Below, piece after piece: positions 7,492 to 14,311 of a stretch of 15,354 nt of DNA (positions are counted from its first letter, which is position 1; each line of letters opens with the position of its first letter). The position numbers and the translations under genes were made by a program. The notes below the pieces were generated by a model. That model was not told where the DNA came from. It made no database searches and saw nothing but the letters and a program-made list of their open reading frames with translations. The stretch covers positions 1 to 15,354 of the forward strand of contig JAQVTJ010000036.1 in assembly GCA_028700095.1 (NCBI GenBank), written 5' to 3'. The stretch comes from Methanobacterium sp. (GTDB lineage Archaea > Methanobacteriota > Methanobacteria > Methanobacteriales > Methanobacteriaceae).

Positions 7492-7550
7492 CCCTACTAT
7501 AAGAAAGGAAATTAGAACTGATTATATATTTTTTTTTAAGAGGTAAAACA

Positions 7551-8231
7551 ATGAATAAAATAAAGAGAACTCCAATAGTAATTTTAAATTTCAAAACCTA
7601 CTTGGAATCTACTGGAAAAAATGCTTTAAAATTAGCTGTAGCTTCACAATTGGTGGCAGAAGAAACTGGTGTGAATATGGTTGTCGCACCTCAAAGCCCT
7701 GACATATATCCAATATCTAATGAAATTACAATCCCTGTTTTTGCTCAACATATTGATGCAATTAATGCAGGAGGACATACTGGAAGTACATTACTTGAAT
7801 GTGTTAATGAAGCAGGAGCAGTTGGCAGTCTTATAAACCACTCAGAAAATAGGATGAAACTAGCTGATATGGATATGGTTGTGAAAAAAACAATTGAAAA
7901 ACAGATGGTCAGTGTTTTATGTACTAATAACATTGAAACAAGTGCAGCTGCCGCAACATTAAACCCAGATTTTGTTGCAATAGAACCTCCTGAACTTATA
8001 GGATCTGGAATTCCTGTATCTAAAGCAGAACCTGAAATAGTTGAAGGTACTGTGGATATTATACATGAAATAAACCCTAAAACTAGTATTCTATGTGGAG
8101 CAGGTATATCTACAGGAGAAGATATGAAAGCTGCTCTTGATCTAGGTGCACAGGGAGTTTTACTTGCATCTGGCATAATTCTTGCAAAAGATCCTAAAGA
8201 TGCTTTATTAAATCTTGTAAGTAAAATATAA
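7551..8231 (+). CDS. tpiA: Triosephosphate isomerase (archaeal short form)
   Basis: Cytosolic glycolytic/gluconeogenic enzyme interconverting dihydroxyacetone phosphate and glyceraldehyde 3-phosphate. In an autotrophic or C1-using methanogen the pathway runs mainly toward hexose. The 226 residues are typical of the archaeal form, which is about 25 residues shorter than bacterial and eukaryotic TIM. The TIM-barrel catalytic set is complete: N13 and K15 in LNFKTY, H97 in INHSENR, and E145 in VAIEPPELIGSG. The phosphate-binding end is visible as CGAGISTGED followed by GVLLASGI. The ATG at 7551 is preceded by AAGAGGTAA, a good Shine-Dalgarno, itself joined to a run of nine T (7529-7537). pgk follows after 85 nt on the same strand, so the two steps around glyceraldehyde 3-phosphate are grouped. 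Confidence 0.96.
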   Translation: MNKIKRTPIVILNFKTYLESTGKNALKLAVASQLVAEETGVNMVVAPQSPDIYPISNEITIPVFAQHIDAINAGGHTGSTLLECVNEAGAVGSLINHSENRMKLADMDMVVKKTIEKQMVSVLCTNNIETSAAAATLNPDFVAIEPPELIGSGIPVSKAEPEIVEGTVDIIHEINPKTSILCGAGISTGEDMKAALDLGAQGVLLASGIILAKDPKDALLNLVSKI

Positions 8232-8316
8232 TTAAATATTTCAATATAAACCAAACAAGCTTAAAATATAGATATAATGAATATAACAGTTTATCAAATT
8301 AAAACGGTGAAATTAT

Positions 8317-9543
8317 ATGTCCCTTGATTTTTATACAATAGATGATCTGGATCTTGATAATAAAACAGTTCTTGTAAGAGTGGATATTAATTCACCAGTT
8401 GATCCTAGTACAGGTCTTCTATTGGATGATACAAGAATAAGACTCCATGCTGAAACAATAAAAGAACTTTCAAATAAAGGTGCGAAAACTGTTATTCTCG
8501 CACATCAAAGCAGACCCGGTAAAAAAGATTTCACAACACTTAAACAACATGCAGAATCTCTTTCAAAGATATTGAACAAAAATGTTGATTATGTTGATGA
8601 TATTTTTGGAATTAATGCAAGAAATTCAATAAAAAAAATGGAAAAAACAGATATTCTTCTTTTGGAAAATGTACGTTTCTATTCAGAAGAAATAATAGCA
8701 AGAGAGCCAAAACACCAATCAAAAACACATCTAATAGAGAAACTCGCACCCTTAGCAGATTATTTTATAAACGATGCATTTGCAGCAGCACACAGATCCC
8801 AAGCTTCCATGGTAGGCTTTGCATATGTAATGCCATCAGCCGCAGGTAGAATTATGGAAAAAGAGCTTAAAGCCATTTATAATGCAATGGATAATGTTCA
8901 AAGGCCATGTATTTATATTTTAGGCGGGGTAAAAGTTGATGATTCCATAATGGTCATGGAAAATGTTTTAGAAAAAGGAAGTGCAGATTTTATTTTAACT
9001 ACAGGCCTAGTTGCCAACATATTTTTATGGGGTTCTGGAATAAACATAGGGAAATATAATAAAAACTTTATAAAAAATAAAGATTACTGTGAATTTGTTA
9101 AGAAATCTAAAAAACTCCTAAAAAAATATGGAGATAAAATAATAATACCTAAAGATATTGCAGTATGTAAAGAAAATAAAAGAATAGAATTTTCAGTTGA
9201 TAATATTCCCAACAATCCCATCTATGATATAGGTACTGATACAATAAAAGAATATGCTGGATATGTAATGCAGGCAAAAACATTATTTGCCAATGGTCCT
9301 GCTGGTGTTTTCGAAAAAGAAGAATTCAATATAGGTACAGATGATATATTAAATGCAATAGCATCATCCAATGCATTTTCAATTATTGGCGGAGGTCATC
9401 TTGCAGCTGCTGCAAATCAAATGGGTATTTCAAAGGGAGTTAGTCATATTAGTAGTGGAGGAGGAGCTTCAATAAATCTTCTTGCAGGTGAAAATTTACC
9501 TGGAGTTCAAATATTAACAGAGTATACAACTAAAAAAATATAA
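8317..9543 (+). CDS. pgk: Phosphoglycerate kinase
   Basis: Cytosolic enzyme transferring phosphate between 1,3-bisphosphoglycerate and ADP; in methanogens it mostly works toward gluconeogenesis. The 408-residue protein shows the N-domain substrate-binding blocks VRVDINSP (residues 20-27, with R21, D23 and N25), AHQSRPG (62-68) and LLENVRFY (115-122), and the C-domain nucleotide-binding blocks GGVKVDDS, IIGGGHLAAA (356-365) and SSGGGAS (379-385). Length is normal for archaeal PGK. GGTGA at 8306-8310 gives a good Shine-Dalgarno for the ATG at 8317. The gene lies 85 nt after tpiA and is probably cotranscribed; T8 18 nt after the stop probably ends the unit. No truncation or frameshift is seen. 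Confidence 0.96.
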   Translation: MSLDFYTIDDLDLDNKTVLVRVDINSPVDPSTGLLLDDTRIRLHAETIKELSNKGAKTVILAHQSRPGKKDFTTLKQHAESLSKILNKNVDYVDDIFGINARNSIKKMEKTDILLLENVRFYSEEIIAREPKHQSKTHLIEKLAPLADYFINDAFAAAHRSQASMVGFAYVMPSAAGRIMEKELKAIYNAMDNVQRPCIYILGGVKVDDSIMVMENVLEKGSADFILTTGLVANIFLWGSGINIGKYNKNFIKNKDYCEFVKKSKKLLKKYGDKIIIPKDIAVCKENKRIEFSVDNIPNNPIYDIGTDTIKEYAGYVMQAKTLFANGPAGVFEKEEFNIGTDDILNAIASSNAFSIIGGGHLAAAANQMGISKGVSHISSGGGASINLLAGENLPGVQILTEYTTKKI

Positions 9544-9560
9544 TATAATAACCATAAATA

Positions 9561-9568
9561 TTTTTTTT
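9561..9568 (+). terminator. Oligo-T terminator after pgk
   Basis: Eight consecutive T begin 18 nt after the pgk stop codon. This is an archaeal-type intrinsic terminator without an evident hairpin and separates tpiA-pgk from the promoter elements of the tRNA cluster. Confidence 0.5.
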
Positions 9569-9656
9569 ACATAATATTCCATGCAAAATAATAATATGTA
9601 TAATATATTTCATTTTTATCATAAATTTTAATATTCAAAAGAAAAAAAATTTTTTA

Positions 9657-9670
9657 GAAGAGTATATAAA
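9657..9670 (+). promoter_or_regulatory. Strong promoter-like element with no obvious gene behind it
   Basis: The 278-nt gap between pgk and tRNA-Thr holds a very good archaeal promoter pattern: purine-rich BRE-like GAAGAG (9657-9662) directly before TATATAAA (9663-9670). The predicted start would be near 9693, about 130 nt before tRNA-Thr, which has its own closer TATA box. No credible reading frame or stable RNA fold follows. It may be a second, upstream promoter for the tRNA cluster or the promoter of a small RNA. The rest of the gap is AT-rich with nothing else I can name. Confidence 0.45.
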
Positions 9671-9765
9671 GGGGAAGAACATTATATGGAATGGTAGATT
9701 AATAAATGAATAAATTTAAATAGAAATCTTTAAGATTTTATAAAAAGATAATATATAAAAAAAAA

Positions 9766-9774
9766 TTTATAAAT
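9766..9774 (+). promoter_or_regulatory. TATA box of the tRNA-Thr-Pro-Tyr unit
   Basis: TTTATAAAT after an A-rich BRE-like run lies 48 nt before the tRNA-Thr 5' end, giving a predicted start near 9797 and a short 5' leader to be removed by RNase P. Other TATA-like words (TTTTATAAAA near 9736, AATATATAAA near 9750) stand close by. Confidence 0.45.
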
Positions 9775-9816
9775 CAACCAACCCAAAACTATTTAAGTTA
9801 ATATTTCATATACCTA

Positions 9817-9895
<79 letters not shown>

Positions 9896-9896
9896 C

Positions 9897-9919
9897 TAAG
9901 CCAATATAATAAAGGCTTA
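9897..9919 (+). repeat. Hairpin in the tRNA-Thr/tRNA-Pro spacer
   Basis: TAAGCC (9897-9902) and GGCTTA (9914-9919) form a perfect six-pair stem with an 11-nt AT loop, placed two bases after the end of tRNA-Thr and 14 nt before tRNA-Pro. It could guide processing of the polycistronic tRNA precursor; chance is possible for a stem this short. Confidence 0.4.
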
Positions 9920-9929
9920 TAATACATTC

Positions 9930-10009
<80 letters not shown>

Positions 10010-10016
10010 CCATTAT

Positions 10017-10090
10017 CCCGCCTTAGCTCAATTTGGCAGAGCATCGGACTGTAGATCCGAGGGTTGCTGGTTCAAGTCCGGCAGGCGGGA
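10017..10090 (+). tRNA. tRNA-Tyr (anticodon GUA)
   Basis: Acceptor stem CCCGCCT pairs with AGGCGGG, discriminator A. The first pair is C1-G72, the identity element of archaeal and eukaryotic tyrosine tRNA, unlike bacterial G1-C72. The anticodon stem TCGGA/TCCGA encloses CTGTAGA with anticodon GUA. No intron interrupts the gene and CCA is not encoded. Last gene of the first tRNA group; only a T4 run follows. Confidence 0.95.
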
Positions 10091-10187
10091 TTTTGTTATT
10101 AATCAACAGTTAATAAGAAATAAAATCCATACTATAAAAAGAGCGAGATAAAAAAGTTTATATACTATTAAACAATAACCTTGTAAA

Positions 10188-10204
10188 AGGAAAAGTATAT
10201 AAGT
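10188..10204 (+). promoter_or_regulatory. Promoter of the tRNA-Asp-tRNA-Lys-rpo unit
   Basis: GGAAAAG followed by TATATAAGT forms a good BRE plus TATA box whose predicted start (about 10226) lies some 20 nt before tRNA-Asp. A second TATA-like word, GTTTATATAC, stands at 10156-10165. With no room for a promoter between tRNA-Lys and rpoH, this element probably also drives the RNA polymerase genes. The rest of the 155-nt gap after tRNA-Tyr shows nothing else. Confidence 0.55.
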
Positions 10205-10245
10205 AAGTATATGTATAACTCATTATACTCTCATTCTTTAGAGCT

Positions 10246-10317
10246 GCCCTGGTGGTGTAGGGGCTATCATGCAGGCCTGTCGAGCCTGCGACTCGGGTTC
10301 AAATCCCGGCCAGGGCG
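10246..10317 (+). tRNA. tRNA-Asp (anticodon GUC)
   Basis: Acceptor stem GCCCTGG pairs with CCAGGGC, discriminator G, the expected aspartate identity base. The anticodon stem (CAGGC/GCCTG, extended by a further G-C pair) encloses CTGTCGA with anticodon GUC. The T-loop is TTCAAAT. CCA is not encoded. First gene behind its own strong TATA/BRE element; tRNA-Lys begins 10 nt downstream. Confidence 0.95.
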
Positions 10318-10327
10318 TTTATTTATG

Positions 10328-10401
10328 GGGCCCGTAGCTCAGTCTGGGAGAGCGCTCGGCTTTTAACCGAGTGGCCGCGGGTTCAATTCCCGTCGGGCCC
10401 G
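10328..10401 (+). tRNA. tRNA-Lys (anticodon UUU)
   Basis: Acceptor stem GGGCCCG pairs with CGGGCCC, discriminator G. The anticodon stem CTCGG/CCGAG encloses CTTTTAA with anticodon UUU. The T-loop is TTCAATT. CCA is not encoded. It ends 28 nt before the rpoH start codon, too close for an independent rpoH promoter, so its 3' end processing would release the polymerase mRNA. Confidence 0.95.
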
Positions 10402-10429
10402 TTCTTAATTTTTAACTGGAGGATATGTT

Positions 10430-10663
10430 GTGAAAAAAGACATCTTAAAACACAAATTGGTTCCAGATCATACTATTTTGTCAGAAATAGAAGCTAAAAA
10501 AGTAGTGAAAGATTTAAAGGTTCATCCTGAACAACTACCAAAGATAAATGTTGATGATCCTGTTGCTAAAGCTATTGAAGCAAAACCAGGAGATATACTT
10601 CAGATAACGAGGAAGAGCCACACTGCTGGAAAATTCGTTACATATCGATTGGTATTAGAATAG
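10430..10663 (+). CDS. rpoH: RNA polymerase subunit H (Rpo5)
   Basis: Archaeal RNA polymerase subunit H, equivalent to the C-terminal domain of eukaryotic RPB5, which sits on the jaw near the downstream DNA entry. The 77-residue protein has the family pattern: HKLVPDHTILSEIEA (8-22), then LPKINVDDPVAKAI (36-49) with GDILQITRKS and AGKFVTYRLVLE at the end. The start is GTG at 10430, supported by GGAGGAT (10418-10424) at the ideal distance; an ATG at 10425 is out of frame. It opens the rpoH-rpoB2-rpoB1-rpoA1 operon directly behind tRNA-Lys. Its amber stop is followed in the same frame by 36 sense codons up to the rpoB2 start. Confidence 0.95.
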   Translation: MKKDILKHKLVPDHTILSEIEAKKVVKDLKVHPEQLPKINVDDPVAKAIEAKPGDILQITRKSHTAGKFVTYRLVLE

Positions 10664-10723
10664 TTGATATGGAATTTATTTAGACTAATATTTGTAATAT
10701 TAAAAAATTTGTATAGATCGAAA

Positions 10724-10766
10724 ATTGTTTTTTGGAGGAGTTTAAATCGAATTGTTTTTTGGAGGA
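10724..10766 (+). repeat. Tandem duplication of the rpoB2 ribosome-binding region
   Basis: The 16-nt word ATTGTTTTTTGGAGGA occurs twice, at 10724-10739 and 10751-10766, with a 27-nt period; an ATCGA lies just before each copy. The second copy is the real rpoB2 Shine-Dalgarno, five bases from the ATG at 10772. After the first copy, where the ATG should be, the sequence reads AAT and has no start codon. Confidence 0.85.
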
Positions 10767-10771
10767 ATCTA

Positions 10772-12274
10772 ATGGTAAAAAATGCATGGGAACTGGTTGA
10801 TGCATTTTTTGATGGATACAACTTGGTAGACCACCACATAAAATCCTACAACGACTTTGTTAATCACAGAATACAGGATATAATTGATATAACAGAGCCA
10901 ATTGTCCTGGAACAAGGTGAATATACTATAAAGACTGGGAATGTTGAGATCAGAAAGCCATTTATTAAAGAGGCAGATGGATCCAATAGTAAAATATTCC
11001 CTACAGAGGCAAGACTTAGAAACCTAACATATTCTGCACATATGTACCTTGAAATGGCTATTACTAAAAAAGGTGATGAAGAACAGGACATGGAAAAAGT
11101 TTACATTGGTGAACTACCTGTAATGTTAAAATCAAATATATGCCATCTCAATGGACTTGGTGAAAAAGAATTGGATGATGTAGGTGAAGATCCACAGGAT
11201 CCTGGAGGATATTTCATAGTTAATGGTTCAGAAAGAGCCATTGTAACAATGGAAGAAATTGCCCCAAACAAGATTATCCTTGAGAGAATAGGTGAAAAAG
11301 AAGATAGACGAGCTAGGGCAATAGTAACTTCGATAAAAAGCGGATTTAGGGCTCGTATAACACTTGAATATAGGAAGCCACGTAAAAAAGGTGTGTTTTT
11401 AAGAATTTCATTCCCTTATGTGCCTGGAGAAATACCATTAGTAGTTCTTTTAAGGGCTCTTGGATTTGAAACTGATCAAGATCTTGTTACAAGTGTTTCA
11501 GATGAAAATGATATACAATTCCTTCTAATAGATGATATACAAACTTCTGAAATAATGACACAATATGATGCAATCAAATATATTGGAAACAGGGTTGCAA
11601 AGGGCATGACAGAGGAGTATAGAATTAAAAGAGCAGAAGATGTTATAGACAAATATTTACTACCCCATATAGGTGTAGAACCAGAAAAAAGAGCAGAAAA
11701 AGCAACTTATCTAGCTGAAATGACAGAAATGCTTCTCCAAGTTGTATTTGAGAAAAGAGAACCTCATGACAAGGACCATTATGCTAATAAAAGGCTCAGA
11801 GTATCTGGTGATTTAATGGAAGATCTTTTCAGAGTGGCATTTACTAGTTTAACAAGAGATATGACTTATCAGCTTGAAAGAAGTCTTGCAAGAGGTAAAG
11901 GGCCATCTGTAAAACAATCTGTTCGTTCAGATGTTTTAACTGAAAATATAAAACATGCAATTGCAACTGGAAACTGGGTTGGAGGACGTGCAGGTGTAAG
12001 CCAATTACTTGATAGAACCAGTTACATGGGAACTTTATCACATTTAAAAAGGGTTGTATCTCCATTAAGCCGAAGCCAACCGCACTTTGAAGCTCGTGAT
12101 TTACACCCAACACAGTTTGGTAAAATATGTCCAAATGAAACACCAGAAGGACCTAACTGTGGATTGGTAAAAAACCTTGCAATACTTGCTAAAATATCAG
12201 AAGGTTCAGCTCCAGAAGAACTTGAAGCCATAATTAAAAAGATGGGAATTGTAAACCCTGTACAAATTTTATAA
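10772..12274 (+). CDS. rpoB2: RNA polymerase subunit B'' (Rpo2N)
   Basis: N-terminal half of the second-largest RNA polymerase subunit, forming the protrusion, lobe and fork of the enzyme. In most methanogens the subunit is split into B'' and B' at this point, so this is not a truncation. From the ATG at 10772 (MVKNAWELVDAFF) the protein has 500 residues, the usual B'' length. The C-terminal part has the fork-region signatures LDRTSYMGTLSHLKR and HPTQFGKICPNETPEGPNCG within residues 445-464. The frame is open 36 codons further upstream to the rpoH stop, but the basic, hydrophobic extension is not part of the family, and GGAGGA (10761-10766) points to 10772. The gap to rpoH is 108 nt, and 146 nt separate the gene from rpoB1. 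Confidence 0.96.
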   Translation: MVKNAWELVDAFFDGYNLVDHHIKSYNDFVNHRIQDIIDITEPIVLEQGEYTIKTGNVEIRKPFIKEADGSNSKIFPTEARLRNLTYSAHMYLEMAITKKGDEEQDMEKVYIGELPVMLKSNICHLNGLGEKELDDVGEDPQDPGGYFIVNGSERAIVTMEEIAPNKIILERIGEKEDRRARAIVTSIKSGFRARITLEYRKPRKKGVFLRISFPYVPGEIPLVVLLRALGFETDQDLVTSVSDENDIQFLLIDDIQTSEIMTQYDAIKYIGNRVAKGMTEEYRIKRAEDVIDKYLLPHIGVEPEKRAEKATYLAEMTEMLLQVVFEKREPHDKDHYANKRLRVSGDLMEDLFRVAFTSLTRDMTYQLERSLARGKGPSVKQSVRSDVLTENIKHAIATGNWVGGRAGVSQLLDRTSYMGTLSHLKRVVSPLSRSQPHFEARDLHPTQFGKICPNETPEGPNCGLVKNLAILAKISEGSAPEELEAIIKKMGIVNPVQIL

Positions 12275-12328
12275 TAATTAATCCAAAGGATAACCAAATT
12301 TTTTGTTGGAAATTAGAGTTTGATGACA

Positions 12329-12337
12329 TATATAAAA
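12329..12337 (+). promoter_or_regulatory. Candidate internal promoter ahead of rpoB1
   Basis: TATATAAAA stands in the 146-nt gap between rpoB2 and rpoB1. A transcript starting about 26 nt downstream would have a leader of some 60 nt before the GTG at 12421. It is immediately followed by the A9/T7 inverted repeat. Confidence 0.35.
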
Positions 12338-12341
12338 ACCT

Positions 12342-12364
12342 AAAAAAAAAGATAATATTTTTTT
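12342..12364 (+). repeat. A9/T7 inverted repeat in the rpoB2-rpoB1 gap
   Basis: Nine A (12342-12350), seven bases (GATAATA) and seven T (12358-12364) can fold into an all-A/T hairpin. The T7 run alone could act as a partial archaeal terminator for transcripts coming from rpoB2. Whether it terminates is not visible from sequence. Confidence 0.35.
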
Positions 12365-12420
12365 AGTTATTATAATCCATTAAACCCTTCAGACCTAGAA
12401 TCCTTTTTGGGGGCAAATTA

Positions 12421-14232
12421 GTGAAAAAATCCAAAATATATATTAACGGTAAAATCATCGGGACCTGTGATGATCCAGAAGACTTTGTAAGGTCAATGAG
12501 AGAAAAACGAAGATCTGGTGAAATATCCCCAGAGATGAATATAACCCACTACAAGGAAACAGATGAAATATATGTGTTCACAGATCCAGGAAGAACTAGA
12601 AGACCACTTATAGTTGTAGATGAAGGTAATTCAAAACTCACAGAAGAACATATTCTACAACTACAACAAGATGAACTAGACTGGGATGGACTTATAAATC
12701 AGGGAATAATTGAATACATGGATGCAGAAGAAGAAGAAAATTCTTATATTGCTATGTTTCCCAATGAAATCAATGAACATCATACACATCTAGAAATAGA
12801 TCCCTCTACAATGCTCGGGATATGTGCAGGTATCATTCCATTTGCTAACCATAACTCATCACCAAGAAATACAATGGAAGCAGGTATGACAAAACAAGCT
12901 CTAGGGCTTTATGTTTCAAACTATAATATGAGAACAGATACACGTGCACATTTACTTCATCATCCCCAAGTACCACTGGTTAAAACCAGAAGTATGGATG
13001 CAACTAAATATGATAAACGTCCATCAGGACAAAACTTTGTTGTAGCAGTTATGTCCTATGAAGGATACAATATGGAAGATGCACTTATACTAAACAAAGC
13101 ATCATTAGAAAGAGGACTTGCAAGATCATCCTTTTTCAGATCATATGAAGCATCAGAAAGACGTTATCCTGGGGGACAGGAAGATAAATTTGAAGTACCA
13201 GAAAATATAGTTCGGGGCTACAGATCAGAAGAAGTTTACAGACATCTAGATGAGGATGGAATAGTAAACCCTGAAGTTGAAGTTAAATCTGGAGATGTTT
13301 TAATTGGTAAAACATCACCACCAAGATTCCTTGAAGAAATAGATGAATTCGGAACAGTTGCAGAAAGAAGACGTGAAACATCTATAACAGTAAGACATGG
13401 GGAACATGGAGTTGTAGATGCAGTACTATTAACCGAAACTGTAGAAGGAAGTAAACTTGCAAAAATAAGGATCAGAGACCAGAGACAACCAGAATTTGGT
13501 GATAAATTCGCATCAAGACATGGACAGAAAGGTGTTGTTGGACTTATAGTTTCACAGGAAAACATGCCCTTCACAGAAGAAGGAATAGTTCCTGATTTAA
13601 TAATAAACCCACATGCAATTCCATCAAGAATGTCAGTTGGACAAGTTATTGAAATGATAGCAGGTAAAGCAGGTACAATGGAAGGAACCAGAATGGATGG
13701 TACACCATTTGGTGGGCAGCAGGAAGCTGAGATAATGGAACTTCTTAAGAAAAATGGTTTTGAAACAGCAGGACGTGAATCACTTTACAATGGAATAACC
13801 GGTGAAAGACTAGAATCTGAAATATTTTTAGGAGTTGCATTTTATCAGAAACTGCACCATATGACTGCTGACAAAGTTTATGCAAGATCCAGAGGACCTG
13901 TACAGGTTTTAACAAGACAACCAACAGAAGGTAGAGCAAGAGAAGGTGGTCTAAGATTTGGAGAAATGGAAAGGGATTGTCTCATTGCACACGGTGCAGC
14001 ATTAGCACTTAAAGAAAGACTTTTAGATGAATCTGATAAGTATGAAGCATTAGTATGTCAAGAATGTGGAATGATAGCCATATATGACAGAATAAGGGAT
14101 AAAAAATACTGTGCAATATGCGGAGAATCAGAAACATTCCCTGTTGAGATTTCATATGCATTCAAACTTTTACTCGACGAACTCAAGAGCCTTTGCATAT
14201 TCCCAAAAATAGTTCTTGAAGACAAAGCATAG
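12421..14232 (+). CDS. rpoB1: RNA polymerase subunit B' (Rpo2C)
   Basis: C-terminal half of the second-largest RNA polymerase subunit, contributing hybrid-binding, wall and anchor regions to the active centre. The 603-residue protein contains SYEGYNMEDALILNK (the conserved beta-subunit region with E and D near the catalytic site), GDKFASRHGQKG at residues 360-371, and RFGEMERDC at 512-520, the strongest signatures of this subunit. A zinc ribbon follows, with C546-x2-C549 and C564-x2-C567. Length and ending (FKLLLDELKSL) are normal. Translation starts at GTG 12421; GGGGG at 12409-12413, directly after five T, serves as Shine-Dalgarno, and MKKSKIYINGKIIG aligns with the beginning I recall for B' proteins. 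The gene is 146 nt after rpoB2 and about 80 nt before rpoA1. Confidence 0.96.
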   Translation: MKKSKIYINGKIIGTCDDPEDFVRSMREKRRSGEISPEMNITHYKETDEIYVFTDPGRTRRPLIVVDEGNSKLTEEHILQLQQDELDWDGLINQGIIEYMDAEEEENSYIAMFPNEINEHHTHLEIDPSTMLGICAGIIPFANHNSSPRNTMEAGMTKQALGLYVSNYNMRTDTRAHLLHHPQVPLVKTRSMDATKYDKRPSGQNFVVAVMSYEGYNMEDALILNKASLERGLARSSFFRSYEASERRYPGGQEDKFEVPENIVRGYRSEEVYRHLDEDGIVNPEVEVKSGDVLIGKTSPPRFLEEIDEFGTVAERRRETSITVRHGEHGVVDAVLLTETVEGSKLAKIRIRDQRQPEFGDKFASRHGQKGVVGLIVSQENMPFTEEGIVPDLIINPHAIPSRMSVGQVIEMIAGKAGTMEGTRMDGTPFGGQQEAEIMELLKKNGFETAGRESLYNGITGERLESEIFLGVAFYQKLHHMTADKVYARSRGPVQVLTRQPTEGRAREGGLRFGEMERDCLIAHGAALALKERLLDESDKYEALVCQECGMIAIYDRIRDKKYCAICGESETFPVEISYAFKLLLDELKSLCIFPKIVLEDKA

Positions 14233-14311
14233 GGATTAAATAAAAGCTGATATGATGCTGGAATTTAAAAAAAATAAAAGCACATAAAAGCCACATAATA
14301 ATAAGGAGAGA

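Noticed and set aside
7745..8254. 169-codon minus-strand open frame opposite tpiA
   Set aside because: Antisense shadow of a clear TIM gene with an intact catalytic set; no supporting signals.
9582..9632. 16-codon ORF after pgk (begins MQNNN)
   Set aside because: Very short, AT-driven composition and no ribosome-binding site.
10664..10771. 36-residue N-terminal extension of RpoB2 from a TTG directly after the rpoH stop
   Set aside because: No Shine-Dalgarno precedes the TTG at a normal distance, the extension is unlike the family, and a strong GGAGGA points to ATG 10772.
10772..14232. Possible frameshifted or broken rpoB, because two genes cover one subunit
   Set aside because: The B''/B' split is the normal state in many methanogens, both halves have their own ribosome-binding sites, and the junction falls at the known place.
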